From: Bactericera cockerelli
Lineage: Eukaryota > Arthropoda > Insecta > Hemiptera > Triozidae
DNA: 64,000 bases
Reading direction: 5' to 3'
NCBI GenBank assembly: GCA_024516035.1
Contig: CM044959.1
Coordinates: forward strand, 15,525,298 to 15,589,297
Made by a program: the position numbers and the translations under genes. Below, piece by piece: positions 1 through 10,765 of the stretch. The stretch's first letter is position 1; every line of letters starts with the position of its first letter. The notes below the pieces were generated by a model that worked only from the letters and a program-made list of their open reading frames with translations, made no database searches and was not told where the DNA came from.

Positions 1-84
1 TGTGTATCAATCTTAATATTAAAATTAAATAAATACAGAACCAGGGGATTTTTTTTACAGGATCGCACATTTCTCACATAAGCC

Positions 85-415
85 CGTAGTCCAGAGATCC
101 CCGGTTTGATCCCGGGTTGGAGCAAATTTTTTACACAGAAAATTCTATTTCCTCCGAACACGTGAGCCTAGCATTTCCGGCCCTAACCAGATTGGATGAG
201 ATTAATGTTTGTAGCTGGTACGATTCCTAGCAAATGGTGGGTGAAACCCCCGTCTTAATCAGGACGTTCAATCAAATAGAATCGTTGGTGTTGGGAAGAG
301 CATCTAGCCGTAGAAAATGTGCCACAACCAACTAACCTCAACCATGAGGTTGAACAATGCCAACCGCGAGCAGGTTTGGGAAAAGGCAAAGTGAAAGAAG
401 AAGAATAATAATAAC
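85..415 (+). mobile_element. SINE-C copy, 5'-truncated
   Basis: A tRNA-like B box (GTTTGATCCCGGG region near 112) is followed by the module shared with other SINE-C copies (about 180-260, ending in CCCCCGTC), then a downstream segment (about 285-400) also present at 58920-59050. It ends in an A/GAA/ATA-rich tail. The head starts only at the Pol III midpoint (near 90), so the A box is missing. The family is defined by comparison with 51133-51416 and 58544-59061. Confidence 0.75.
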
Positions 416-505
416 AATGGTTAGTCTAGACATTACGGTGTAAATGTTATTTAAATAGTGATTATTTCATTTTAGTCAATTTTATATAAATATACCAATT
501 TTTTT

Positions 506-559
506 TCATCAAACACCTCGGCCGAGGTGTGAAAAACGCCTATACAAAGAAAGAGACAG
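506..559. repeat. Short repeat module with perfect 18-bp palindrome
   Basis: It contains ACACCTCGGCCGAGGTGT (513-530), a perfect palindrome, followed by a conserved flank running to GAGACAG. A nearly identical module lies at 52063-52115. The identity stops abruptly on both sides, suggesting a defined mobile or regulatory unit rather than chance. Function unknown. Confidence 0.6.
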
Positions 560-839
560 TTATATAGCTACTCGTCTTATTTTATAGGGACTAAACAACA
601 CAATATTCATTGTCTTTCTCTCTCTCTCTCTCTCTCTACATTCATGAATAGATATTGGACCATTTCATTATTTTATCATCTTTTAAATAATACCAGTGGT
701 GTATAAAACTATAAAGCTGAAAGTTTTTCAGCTTTAATATAAAAGAATATAAATAGATAGATAGAAATAATACCAGATGGAGAAAGCAACACTGGTAGTA
801 CAATATAGTACAACTCTGAGGAATGGTTGTATACAGAGG

Positions 840-1385
840 AGAGAGATAAAGAGTGAGAGGTACCTAAGTGGTGGAGTAGATGGGGAAAAGATAGAAGAGA
901 AGGAGGAGGAAGAGGGGCAAAAAGAGGAGGAGAAGGATATGGAGAAGAGTGGATGAGAAAGAGGAGGAGGAGAAGAACTTATGATAAAGGGTGATAGGGA
1001 GAGATGCTTGAATAATTTAGGGGAAGAGAAGGATATGGAAAAGGAGGAGAGGGAAGTGAAGAAGGAGGGGAAGGGGAGAAGGAAAAGAACGAATTGATGA
1101 TAAAGGGTGATAGGGGGAGATGCTTGAATAATCTAGGGGAAGAGAAGGATATGGAAAAGGAGGAGGGAAATGAGAATGAGGATGGGAAAGAGAGGTGAAT
1201 GGAGGAGAAGACCCAACAGGAGGGTAGCGAATAAGGAAGAGGAGGAGGATTAAACTGAGGAAGAGGAGGAGAAGAAGAATGAAAGGGGGGGATGAGTAAG
1301 GAGCAAGATCCTTAAAAGAGGAAGAGTTGAAGAAAAAAAAACTGTAAAAAGGGGGAAATAAACAGGACCATAAGTTTCCCCTCAT
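840..1385. repeat. Purine-rich tract with a 114-bp direct duplication
   Basis: Almost all A and G on the plus strand. A segment beginning ATGATAAAGGGTGATAGGG near 979 recurs near 1093 with few changes, so the tract grew partly by segmental duplication. A short (CT)n run precedes it at about 615-640. Open frames on the minus strand here are low-complexity artefacts. Confidence 0.8.
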
Positions 1386-2284
1386 AGCATGACACTATGT
1401 TATGAACCGCACTCCTGATGTCATTCCAGCACGGAGCTGATATCAATCAGACATATACATGCCATGCCACAGCCAAGGGTTCGACTACCCTCCCAAGAAC
1501 GTGCTTTGTATATCTACAGTCTTGTAATACACCAGCCCCCTTGTAATTTATTACAAACAAAATAGTGTATACAATTACAAAGTGTTTTTTTTTTTTTACA
1601 ACAGTGTATAAATATTTTAATAGATTATGCAGTTTATGAAGGGGGAAAACAGTTTTTCCTCCACTTTTCGGTGTGTTTTGTTGCTCAACCATTTCTTTCC
1701 TTGCCTCTCAAAAAGAATGTAAACCTGAATTTTCATTTAACTTTTCTTTTCGGGACCCGTCAAGCTCAACTTTTTCTTGTCAAGTTTTATTTGTCCTTAG
1801 AAAAGGATAGGAGGAAGGTCCATCGTCAAAATGTTTTTTTTGTTTTCTTAAAAAAGTGCTCATTTTCCCCTCTTCTTTAGGAGATAAAAAGTAGGTAGAG
1901 AGATTTTCAAAATGTTAATATAAACATAATTATATATGTTTTTTTTATTATTTTAATATTTATTAAACATTATTTTTGTATTAAAAAAACACTATGGTTT
2001 GGATGGTAGAAATTGCCTTAGTAGGTAAATAAATGTGTAAATAAAATTATGTAAATGAATTCATTTATTTATTTCAATAAACAGTTTACAACTACTACTA
2101 GTTCCTACGTATAACTACTTCCAAAAAAATTAATTTATTATCATTGTAAGAAAGTCCTAAATTTACGCAGCTTTTGTTACCCTTTGAACGAAAAGGACAA
2201 TTGATTTAAGTTGGCAGAACTTTAGACCAAACTTGAAACTTGTTTCGTGCTTGGATACAAAACTCAACGTGTTCTTCTTCTTAG
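1386..2284. other. AT-rich DNA, no gene seen
   Basis: Contains T-rich runs and short tandem A/T stretches. I recognise no repeat family, splice-bounded exon or RNA gene. Confidence 0.4.
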
Positions 2285-2339
2285 TTTAAACTGGAGGATA
2301 TGGAAGAGAGAGAGATAGATAGAGAGAGAGAGATAGCTA

Positions 2340-2373
<34 letters not shown>

Positions 2374-2785
2374 GAGTTAGAAAAGAGAGAGGAGAGAGAG
2401 AGGAGAAATAGAGAGAGAGGAGAGAGAGAGAGGAGAGAGAGAGATAGAGAGAGAGAGGGGAGAGAGAGAGAGAAGGGAAAGAGAAAGGAGATGAAATATA
2501 CGGAAAGGGAGTCAAAGAGAAAAAAGTGAGAGGTATTGAGAGAGTAGAGAATTAAATAGGATGAGAGAAAGAGAGAGAAAGTACAGGTTGATAAAGCGAA
2601 CAACAGCAAGAAAGAAGGTAAGAGAACTACAGAGAAGAGAGAAAGACACGAGGGAAAGAGAAAGCAGATAAAATATATGGAAAGGGAAAAGAAGAGAAAG
2701 TTGGAGGAAAAGAGAGAGAGAGAGCTGATTGCAAATGGGATGAGAGTAAAAGAGAAAGAGACCAGAAAGAGAAGCGTGTGAAAAG
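2285..2785. repeat. GA-rich microsatellite tract
   Basis: Imperfect GAGA with scattered T. Overlapping Ser/Leu-rich antisense frames reflect the composition only. Confidence 0.85.
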
Positions 2786-2949
2786 GGAGAGGGATTTTGA
2801 ATTTTTAATCTTGGTTAAATATTTAATATCATCAAGCTATGTCACTTCTCAAATTCCTGACTCTTTCATTCTCTCCGGGATATTTTGTGTCTTGGGAATT
2901 GTTTATAGTGTGGTCCTAATACTTCTGAAGTATCTTATTTTGGTTTTGA

Positions 2950-3085
2950 CCGACCTTAGTAGTTCGATCAATCACGCGGTGGACTCGTATTCATGAAGTC
3001 GGTGGTTTGAGTCCCTAGTATGGTAAATATTTAGTTAGTCTACTACTCAAGTTGTGAATACACCATAGTGACCCACATAAACATT
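2950..3085 (+). mobile_element. SINE-A copy, diverged
   Basis: The head (CGACCTTAGTAGTTCGATC) and B box (GGTGGTTTGAGTCCC) match the family seen at 31500-31643. The tail (TACTCAAGTTGTGA onward) also matches at lower identity. It directly precedes the 3106-4097 insertion. Confidence 0.65.
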
Positions 3086-3105
3086 AAGCATTACCTTCGA
3101 AAGAC

Positions 3106-3191
3106 CATGCGCGGATATAGCCCTCTTGTACCGGGGGGGCACAGTATACCTAACTAGCGGGTTGCACCCGCCGCTTCGCAAGCCCATCACC

Positions 3192-3222
<31 letters not shown>

Positions 3223-4097
3223 AAATGTCAATATTTTTCGTGTCAGCCATCCATTTCTTGTCCTTACTGGAGCTCAAGAATGGCTCATCAGAATTTCGTG
3301 ATTGATATCTCAAATGAAAACTTGAACCCTTGCCTAAAACTTTCTCTTTTTGAGTTCATACGCCGCCGCCGTGGCGCCGTCACGACAAATTTTAAGAAAA
3401 AAAATGTCATTTCGGTCGAAAAATGTGACTTTTTTGTGTCACCCATCCATTTTTTGTCCTTACCCCGTGTAGCTGAACCCTAGAGATATATTCCCTGATC
3501 CAAATAGACCTATAGGTAAATTTTCAGATTTGACACCTTTATTTTTAGTTATTTCTTATTGGTCTTATTGAGATTTTTTTTAACGGGATTAATCTTAGAA
3601 TTGGGAATTATTTTGCGTTCCGTGCCCCCCTAACTTATTGAAAAATTTTTTACGGGATTAGTCTTAGAATTGGGAATCATTTTGGGTCCCGTGCCCCCCT
3701 AACTTATTGAGATTTTTTTTACGGGATTAGTCTTAGAATTGGGAATTATTTTGGGGCCTGTGCCCCCCTAACTTATTGAGATCTTATTTTTACGGGATTA
3801 GTCTTAGAATTGGGAATTATTTTGGGTCCAGTTCCCCTCTGACTTATTGAGATATTTTTTTTTACGGGATTAGTCTTAGAATTGGGAATTATTTTGGGTT
3901 GCGTGCCCCCTAACTTATTGAGATTTTTTTGTACGGGATTAGTCTTAGAATTGGGAATTATTTTGGGGTCCGTGCTCCCCTAACTCATTGAGATCTTTTT
4001 TTTAAGGGATTAGGTATAACGAAATTTGAGAAACACCGCTTACCGAAAAAATCTGGGGGGCACGTGCCCCCCGTGCCCCCCCCTGTATCCGCGCATG
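3106..4097. mobile_element. Non-autonomous DNA transposon, hAT-like (8-bp duplication)
   Basis: The ends are inverted repeats starting CATGCGCGGATA, and the element is bracketed by an exact 8-bp direct repeat CGAAAGAC (3098-3105 and 4098-4105). Eight-base duplications are typical of hAT elements and also of P elements. No transposase frame is present. The interior holds a poly-C/CA run (3190-3222), C-rich blocks near both ends, and a 70-bp tandem array. The superfamily call rests on duplication length only. Confidence 0.75.
3562..4012 (+). repeat. 70-bp tandem array inside the transposon
   Basis: ACGGGATTAGTCTTAGAATT recurs at intervals of about 69-73 bp near 3583, 3652, 3721, 3792, 3864 and 3933, with a degenerate last copy near 4005. 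Each unit carries a C run after GTGC and a T run of variable length. Unit-length differences come mostly from the homopolymers. Confidence 0.9.
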
Positions 4098-4105
4098 CGA
4101 AAGAC

Positions 4106-4255
4106 TGCTGAACTCTAGACATCCCAGTACAGCTGCTTGGTTTAACCAGTTCAGTGGTCCTCTTTAGCCAGGACTGCCAGGAGCTATCCCAAAAGATGGA
4201 ATTAAGAGTGTTATTCGTCCAGAGGTACATAAGTTGTTCTATTCTATGTTCGGTT
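4106..4255 (-). pseudogene. Possible exon remnant interrupted by transposon (weak)
   Basis: On the minus strand an open frame of about 50 codons, reading ...IEQLMYLWTNNTLNS... then ...WDSSWQSWLKRTTEL..., runs to the transposon edge. Beyond the insertion the pre-insertion sequence would continue into a donor-like AG|GTAATG (about 3090-3098). I do not recognise the protein, and the upstream acceptor is poor. It may be a chance open frame. Confidence 0.2.
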
Positions 4256-4547
4256 TCTTTTTATGGTTAAAAACTTAAAAAGCCTCTAGGAATATTGCCT
4301 TCGGAACTGAACGGTCAGCTCAGAAACTTAAAGTTAGCTCAAAATTTGTAACGGAAAACTTTTCAACTTGTAGAAGTTTGTTTTCAGAAACTATAATTTG
4401 ATATTTTCAATTATTAATCATATCATAATTTTATCCTAACGATTCCACCTCTAAGTTTGTGAGTTCATTTCAATTTATGGGGATTCAATTTATGTTCAAC
4501 AGCAGAACCCTATAGCAAGAACATTCCTGTATACTATACAGGATGGT

Positions 4548-4855
4548 AGTAGTCACTGTGGCAGGGCGAGTTAGCGCGCTAGGCATTGCACACATGGTGA
4601 CCTGGGTTCGATTCCCAGCGGGGGAGGATTTTTTCTGCTCTGTACTTGGATGTTCGGGGTCCACTCATACCTCGTGAGGAAAAATGAGTAGTTACTTGTA
4701 TGAGTAACGACCAGTGGCGGCATTACCAGAGTAAAAAGAAATTAATGTAATAGAATAATTCGAAATGTAAAGGAGGCTCTTAGTAATGCTGCGCTACCCA
4801 CAAAAATTGTGAAGAGGCCTTGTGCTTCACCACAAAGAAAATCATACATACATAC
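4548..4855 (+). mobile_element. SINE-F, full-length with 17-bp target duplication
   Basis: The tRNA-like head has a clear B box (GGGTTCGATTCCC, about 4606). A body follows (TGCTCTGTACTTGGATGTTC, then CTCATACCTCGTGAGG), ending in a CATA-rich tail. It is flanked by the exact duplication ATACTATACAGGATGGT at 4531-4547 and 4856-4872. That is the signature of LINE-machinery retroposition. It is the best-bounded member of its family here. Confidence 0.9.
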
Positions 4856-4872
4856 ATACTATACAGGATGGT

Positions 4873-5364
4873 CACACAGTCTGTCCCCGTCACAAAAGTA
4901 ATTGATTGTCATTACTCATTAGGAATGAAACACAACCCTAGATCAATTAAGTAAATGCGATCTTTTTACTATTTAGGATTTCATTTTAAGGATTTTTCAC
5001 TATTTATATTTAAATCTAGTTAAGGATTTTTATCTATATTATACCCGGAATATTGTTTAAATGGATGCGATATCCGTAAATTCAAAAAAAAGAAAAGAAA
5101 TTGTTTAGTACTTTTCAAAGAATTGATTCTCTCTGACCACGCCCATGCTCATTTAAGAATTCGTCCTACAGCTTCTTTGGACCAGATTCTCTGCTGTTAT
5201 TTTGTTTAATTCTCTTCCTCATGGTTGAGGTTGGTTGGTTCTAGCACTCCTATTTCCATATGTTACGCCTAGATACCCTTCATAACACTAACTCTGTGAA
5301 TTTGTTTTATGGTCTTTGGCCTTGACCAATTGAAATTTTATAAATTTCAAAGTTTTTTTTTTAA
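4873..5364. other. AT-rich DNA, nothing recognised
   Basis: Unique-looking AT-rich sequence. No open frame above background and no repeat shared within the window was found. Confidence 0.4.
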
Positions 5365-5481
5365 TGTTATCTTATTTGTGTTAATCACTTTCGTGATATC
5401 ACAACTACTCAAACTCGCTTTACTAATTTCTACGCTGAATCCGGGACTTCAACAACCGACCTCAAGCTACTGAGGTCGGTT
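5365..5481 (-). mobile_element. SINE-A copy
   Basis: Minus-orientation copy. The tail (GTTAATCACTTTCGTGATAT) comes first and the head (AGCTACTGAGGTCGGT) last. The middle of the head is shortened, losing the stretch between the A and B boxes. Confidence 0.8.
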
Positions 5482-6239
5482 TGAAATGTTATATTTTAAA
5501 TTGCAAGTGTAAATAATTTATTAGTGTGTTATGATTATTAGTTTAAAAAACACCAATCTATGTGGGAGGTCTTAGTTTTTAATCAATGATGATTCAGATA
5601 TTTTCATTAGTTCGTCAGATTTTTTTTATTGTTATTCCTACCTACGTAAAAATCCTCAAGTCCCCTTAATAAGTTAATAACCAAATACCGAAGAATAGGA
5701 CATTTTGTAACCATAACATTTTCAATATTTGTAGGTATGTAGGTAGGTACTAGGCGGGCATATTTTTTGCTTACTAAAAATAATTATAATAATTTTATTT
5801 TAATTTAAATCTGAGAAGAAAAATTACCTTAATATACCTACATAAAAAAAAAAAACATTTCTATAATGAAATAAGAAAAAAGTCCTCCCAATTGAAATTC
5901 AAAATTAATAAAGACCTCGTTTTATGTAAAAGTATAAGATGGAAATGTTCTTCAAAGAGGAGTACAAGTTTCGCAATGTTAAATAAAAATAATTCTTTCC
6001 ATTCTACTTTAATCCTTGACGAAGGTTTCTTCTTCTAGGTGAAGGGCTGATTGAGGTCATTTCAAATCTGATTGAACAAAAGAAGAATGGGAGGAAATGG
6101 AAATGAAAATTACCACTTGAGTCAGGAGAAGTTCAAATGCTGATCCTCTTCAAGTGAAGAGAAAAAGTTGAAGACTTAAAATGCTGATTTTCAAGATTCA
6201 ATGAACAAGTAGTACATATTACTGAGGTACATATACATA
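5482..6239. other. AT-rich DNA, nothing recognised
   Basis: Contains GTAGGTATGTAGGTAGG-type short repeats near 5735-5755. No gene or family member seen. Confidence 0.4.
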
Positions 6240-6540
6240 GTGGTAGGACTTAAGGATAGTCTGGCTGGGAGACGATAAACAGGGAGAAGACCAGTGTCTC
6301 GCTTGAGGACTATAAAAAGAGAACAGATTAGCCAACCATTACAAGCCAGGTTAGCTTGCAGTTTCCTAAGAGTTTAATGGCTTATAAAGAAAAGTCCAAG
6401 TCTTCATGATCTTTGATCGCACATAGAAATATGTGGTTCAGGACGAGTCAACTTTGAAATAAAGTTGGCTGGAGACCATCACTCACCCCTCCAGCTGTAG
6501 CCAAGCTGGCTATACAACAACACCAACAACAACTTAAGGC
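6240..6540 (+). mobile_element. Possible LINE 3' remnant (weak)
   Basis: A moderately GC-rich block ending in ACAACAACACCAACAACAAC, the sort of short-repeat tail that closes some non-LTR retrotransposons. No reverse transcriptase sequence is readable, so this is inference from the tail alone. Confidence 0.25.
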
Positions 6541-6690
6541 TAGATTGTCTTAAGTTTAATCCTGTTTTTTCATTCGACACAGGTCCGAATTATGACACAT
6601 TATTAGATTAAGTAATCCTACACATTCTCTTAACATCCTCTGGTGGAAATTTCAACCAATCACACCGCATAAAAAAAAAAAAAAATATAG
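6541..6690. mobile_element. Fragment of the GGCC/AAACAGGATTA MITE family
   Basis: Carries TTTAATCCTGTTTT and the internal ACCAATCACA motif of the MITE at 7152-7303, but rearranged and without clean ends. Confidence 0.4.
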
Positions 6691-6984
6691 ACTTATTCAA
6701 ATTATTGCCTGAGGAAATCTCTTCCACTCAACACTTAGAGCATGGCAAGTAGCAGCAACACCACCGCCCACTGCTACCTGAATCCACACAGTTGTTCTGA
6801 AGCGACTGAATTATACCCTTTCCTGGGCCTAATATAATTTCATAAATAATTTAGGGTACCCTTTGTTGACTCGTCTCTTGGGCATTTAAATTTCCATCAA
6901 CTTTTCAGAAAATATTATGCTTTCGTTTGAATGTACATATTTTACATTTTCTTATTCTGAAGAAGACTGCTTAGGGAATCGGCT

Positions 6985-7110
6985 GGTATGAAATGTTCGA
7001 ATGGCCAGCAGGTGACCCGGGTTCGAATCCTGACTGGGAAGAAAATTTTCTACTCTAACAGATACTTCGGATGTCCAGAGTATCTCATAAGCATCTTTAG
7101 TGGATTAAGC
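6985..7110 (+). mobile_element. SINE-F fragment
   Basis: A B box (CCCGGGTTCGAATCC) is followed by TTTTCTACTCTAACAGATAC and TCGGATGTCC, matching the SINE-F body at reduced identity. The head is incomplete. Confidence 0.55.
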
Positions 7111-7151
7111 ATCTTTAGTGTGGAAGTATTTATCCTGAGTGTGACCTTTAT

Positions 7152-7303
7152 GGCCACATTATAAAACAGGATTAAAGTTAAGCTAAGCCAGACACGCCCT
7201 CAAGTTGGAGTTTTCAACCAATCACAGCGCACTATAGCCTGAGTTAAGGAATAATGTCTACTTGTGTTATACGTATATCTAATCCTGTTTTATAAATTGG
7301 CCC
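7152..7303. mobile_element. MITE, about 150 bp
   Basis: The terminal inverted repeats are GGCCACATTATAAAACAGG at the left and the complement of CCTGTTTTATAAATTGGCC at the right, about 23 bp with few mismatches. The interior holds CAACCAATCACAGCGC. A second full member is at 50940-51088 and fragments lie at 6541-6690 and 37643-37770. No coding capacity. Confidence 0.75.
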
Positions 7304-7724
7304 TTAGTTAGAAAGTATACTTAATATACCTACTTATCAGGAAATAACTTGGACCACACATATCGTCGGCTGGAAGGTAAAACTGACCATCTGCATTTGG
7401 ACCATCTCCATTTGGTCGTTGAAATCTCCACCAGTCTTTAAGGTAAAAATTGTTTTTTTTTTCGCTTTTTCCCGCGCATAATATGTTTGAATACTACCGA
7501 ACTTTTGATTTTTAGCCAATAGTTAGGTTAATTTCCGACCAGAGTAACGAAAAATCGAGAAATGACCAACTGTCACTTGGTCAGTTTTACTTTCCAACCG
7601 ACGATATTTTAAGTTGATGAAGAGATATTTGAGGTTTGAATTTTTCACTCAATGAACTTGTTACTTTATTTCCCCGAGTAGTATTCTGTGTGATTCGTGA
7701 ATTATTTATCCAATCGTCAGTCAC

Positions 7725-7770
7725 TTATAAGAAAGAGAGAAAGAAATAGAGATAGTGTGTGTCTGAGAAG

Positions 7771-7801
<31 letters not shown>

Positions 7802-7805
7802 GGAT

Positions 7806-7847
<42 letters not shown>

Positions 7848-7860
7848 GGCAGGAAGAGAG
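7725..7860. repeat. GA microsatellite
   Basis: (GA)n with short interruptions. Three overlapping antisense Ser/Leu frames are compositional. Confidence 0.9.
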
Positions 7861-9151
7861 TGACGTAGAAAGTTTCTGAATAAGTGTCCAGAACAGAGTG
7901 GACATTGTTGTAACAAAGGAGAGTTTCGTAACCAGAAGTCAAAGGTCATTTTCCGCTCCTGAAAATTTCAGGTCCTGGTTCATAATTAATTTCATCCCTC
8001 AGGAGTGAACCCTCCATCTCTTCAGGATAGATACATCTTCATTGGACAGGTATTTCTCACACCAAGATGAACTTTTTAGGGCGAAGCTGTGTGCAAAAGC
8101 TAGAGTGGAAAAAGTTTAGCAAATTCCGAAGAACATGGAGGTTCCGAAGAACTTTTTTAAGGGTTCCTTTTGATTGAGAGTGGTTTGCTGGTTTGTTTCT
8201 TTAATTGATAACATTACTTTTATATACGTATAGTCTTACTGTAAATGAAACTTAATCGAATTCGTATACTAATAATGTCGAAACTGGATATAAGAGAACC
8301 CAAGGGACCGATTTCTTTTATATCCAGGTTTCTCTTATTGAGGTTATAAATAAATATGTGTTCTTTCTAATAAATAAATAATTAAACCTTTATTTGGAAC
8401 ATAAATATTACATACAACAAAATTAATACATTATATCAGAACAACTGGTTCCAATTCAGCTTATTTGCTGAGGTATTTATCTAATAAAGCATTTAATAAT
8501 AATTGTCACCAAAAGAAATTCAGTGAGGACATGACAGAACGTCCAAAGTTAGGTACTAAACACGGACAAGTCAAGATGGACGGACTTAATTAATCTTCTC
8601 CCCAATAACTCGAAACTGACAGGGAATTTCCCCTGGCCCTACTCGAAGGTCGAAAGTAATTAACGCTCAAATGATTGCCTCATTCATTATGAAGATAGCC
8701 TATTCAAAATTTCCCGGGTTGAAATTAATACTGATGGGGAACATGATTTTCAAATTATTTTCATCGGACGAGATATTTGAAACCCGCACTATTTTGTTCT
8801 TCCTTTCGTCTTGTGTCTTCAGAAGTTTCCTTTGAGACTTTCTTAATTTTGTATATTATTTTAGGCCTTGAAGGGAGTAGGCCTTTTCTGCTAAACTAAT
8901 CATTGTTTTCAGAAATTTATGTAGTATTCTTAACATCGAAGAAGAAAATGAGGAACAATCCCTGAGAAGGGCCATTTTCGGAAAAATCGGTTTCGAGAAA
9001 AAGCGCTTGTTTTTCAACTTTTTTTAATTTCGCCAGATTTTCAGGTATACCTACTTGTGAAATTATACATGCTGACTGAGAATGTTGTTTTTACTAGGTC
9101 AAAGAAATTATAAAATGGTTATATTGTGGTATTATAGTTTTATTGAAGAGA
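7861..9151. other. AT-rich DNA with one imperfect hairpin
   Basis: The only structure seen is an inverted repeat at 8281-8331. The left arm AAACTGGATATAAGAGAA pairs with a right arm ending TATATCCAGGTTT across a loop of about 14 bases. Otherwise nothing recognised. Confidence 0.45.
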
Positions 9152-9344
9152 TCATCTATTGAAGGGTTGGGTGGAAGAGATTGCCACAGGCAATAACCCC
9201 GCTCTTTAGGTAGGACATTATTGTTGTTTTCTTTTTTTTTTTACTTATTTATTTTGTCATTTGTTTGTTTTTCTTTTTCTTTTCTTAATTTTATACTGTT
9301 ACTTGTACTTTGTCCTCCTAATAAACTTAAAAAAAAAAAATCTA
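9152..9344 (+). mobile_element. Retroposon 3' end, poly(A)-terminated
   Basis: GGGTTGGGTGGAAGAGATTG leads into GGCAATAACCCCGC, a T-rich stretch, then AATAAA followed by an A run at about 9329-9341. Related copies at 38226-38397 and 49075-49260 share the GC-rich start and decay into T-rich sequence. The polyadenylation signal plus A tail fits the 3' end of a LINE or a SINE using a LINE tail. No protein is readable. Confidence 0.6.
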
Positions 9345-10522
9345 CAAAAGAGGGTAAATCACCAGCACATAGGTAAAGTAGAAGTTTGGAAAATATTTAC
9401 TCAAATTTTTACTTACCTCAAAATTCATTTAAAATATTTTTTTACCAATTTATGAACAGATGTCAAAGTGCATTTTTATATCTCTTCTTTTTCGGTGAGA
9501 GAGATATTGGATGAATTACTTATGGAATTGGTCTTCATAATATTCTTATGGTGATATTTGAAAACTGATCAAACCATACATTTTTTGATGATGTAGAATC
9601 TCGCGAGCAGTCGCACTATAAGCGCAGCGTTCATATTTTTTAGACCCTGTATAACTTAATGTAATATTTATTAATTTTTCACAATTACATTTATAGGTCT
9701 GTAGTAAATGGCATCCATTTTTTCTTGTACTGGTAATGCTGCCATTATACTTGCAGCATTACCACGCTGTATGATAAGACTGATTCTTTGTTTTAGGTAT
9801 GTTTTGGTACTTCCATAATTTTATGGAATTAAAAATAGTACTTCCGTAATTTTCATGTTGATGGGTGGGATTTATTCAATATTTTTCAATGCAACCAACT
9901 ACAATCGAAAGGAAATATGCATGATTTTCCATAAATGAAATCAAAACTTACCTACTGGCTATCATTTCTTTAAAAATGAGCTCGATACAAGTGACATCTA
10001 GACCTGTGGGAAAAAACAGGGATTTGGCTATCACTCTTTGACGAAGCAAAATGCCCCACTGCAACTTGAGCTTATATGATAGTTCACGGTGGGCTGAACC
10101 TACCCTTAAAATATATGCATCTGTATGCGGGACACCCTGTATAGGTATGCACGTAGGTAACACGTGCTGACAGGAAACACATTTAAAACTATACTGCAGG
10201 ATCTAGCTATAAGACTTAGAACGTAAACTTTTGAATTCCTTATTTCCGGCCAAAAAGCTCACGAGTGCTTCAATGTCACCAGTTTTAATCACTGAAAGTT
10301 TTGGAGAAAAAAAAGAAGGAAATTAAAAATGCATCACTTCAGGAAACCTTGTGTGATAAGAAAGAAACGTTTTATGTCCAATTACAGCATAAAGTAACAA
10401 TGGGGACATAGTAATGGCGTCCTCTGTTGACTTGTGAAATATGTACGCTCACCTGTTCACAGAACTATAGCTCCTTCACTCTAGAAGTAGGAATCATCTA
10501 TTTTTTTATTATTATTTTAAAG
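9345..10522. other. AT-rich DNA, with a short hairpin and one CAGGGTGTCC-type end
   Basis: GGTAATGCTGC (9732-9742) pairs perfectly with GCAGCATTACC (9753-9763). GGGACACCCTGTATA near 10132 matches the terminal motif of the elements at 43848 and 60914, but no opposite end was found here. The minus frame running left from it (9948-10163) is a translated repeat end, not a gene. Confidence 0.5.
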
Positions 10523-10752
10523 GTGAGTGTTTCACAGCCATTTTTATTTCCCAGCCATGAAACAGGAGCTACTGTAGACGCTTGTGGTCTGTGTTGTAGC
10601 CTACCCATCCTGTAGAACGTCTCCCCTCTGATGTACGAGAAGTGACAGAATACTTCCCATTTAGGTGCTGGGTCAACACAACCGCACCGGAAGGTATCCC
10701 TTACAAGTGGTTAAGCGAGTGCTTAACCATTGAGCTAGTCGCGCGCTCATTA
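10523..10752 (-). mobile_element. SINE-G copy
   Basis: Reverse copy of 37778-38066. The shared stretch includes CATGAAACAGGAGCTACTGT, CACAACCGCACCGGAAGG and the tRNA-like A-box region (complement of TTAACCATTGAGCTAGTCG). The B-box portion is replaced or lost. Confidence 0.75.
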
Positions 10753-10765
10753 GGTATTCATGTCG

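Noticed and set aside
9948..10163. 71-residue minus frame starting next to a CAGGGTGTCC end
   Set aside because: It translates through a transposon tip and has no domain resemblance.
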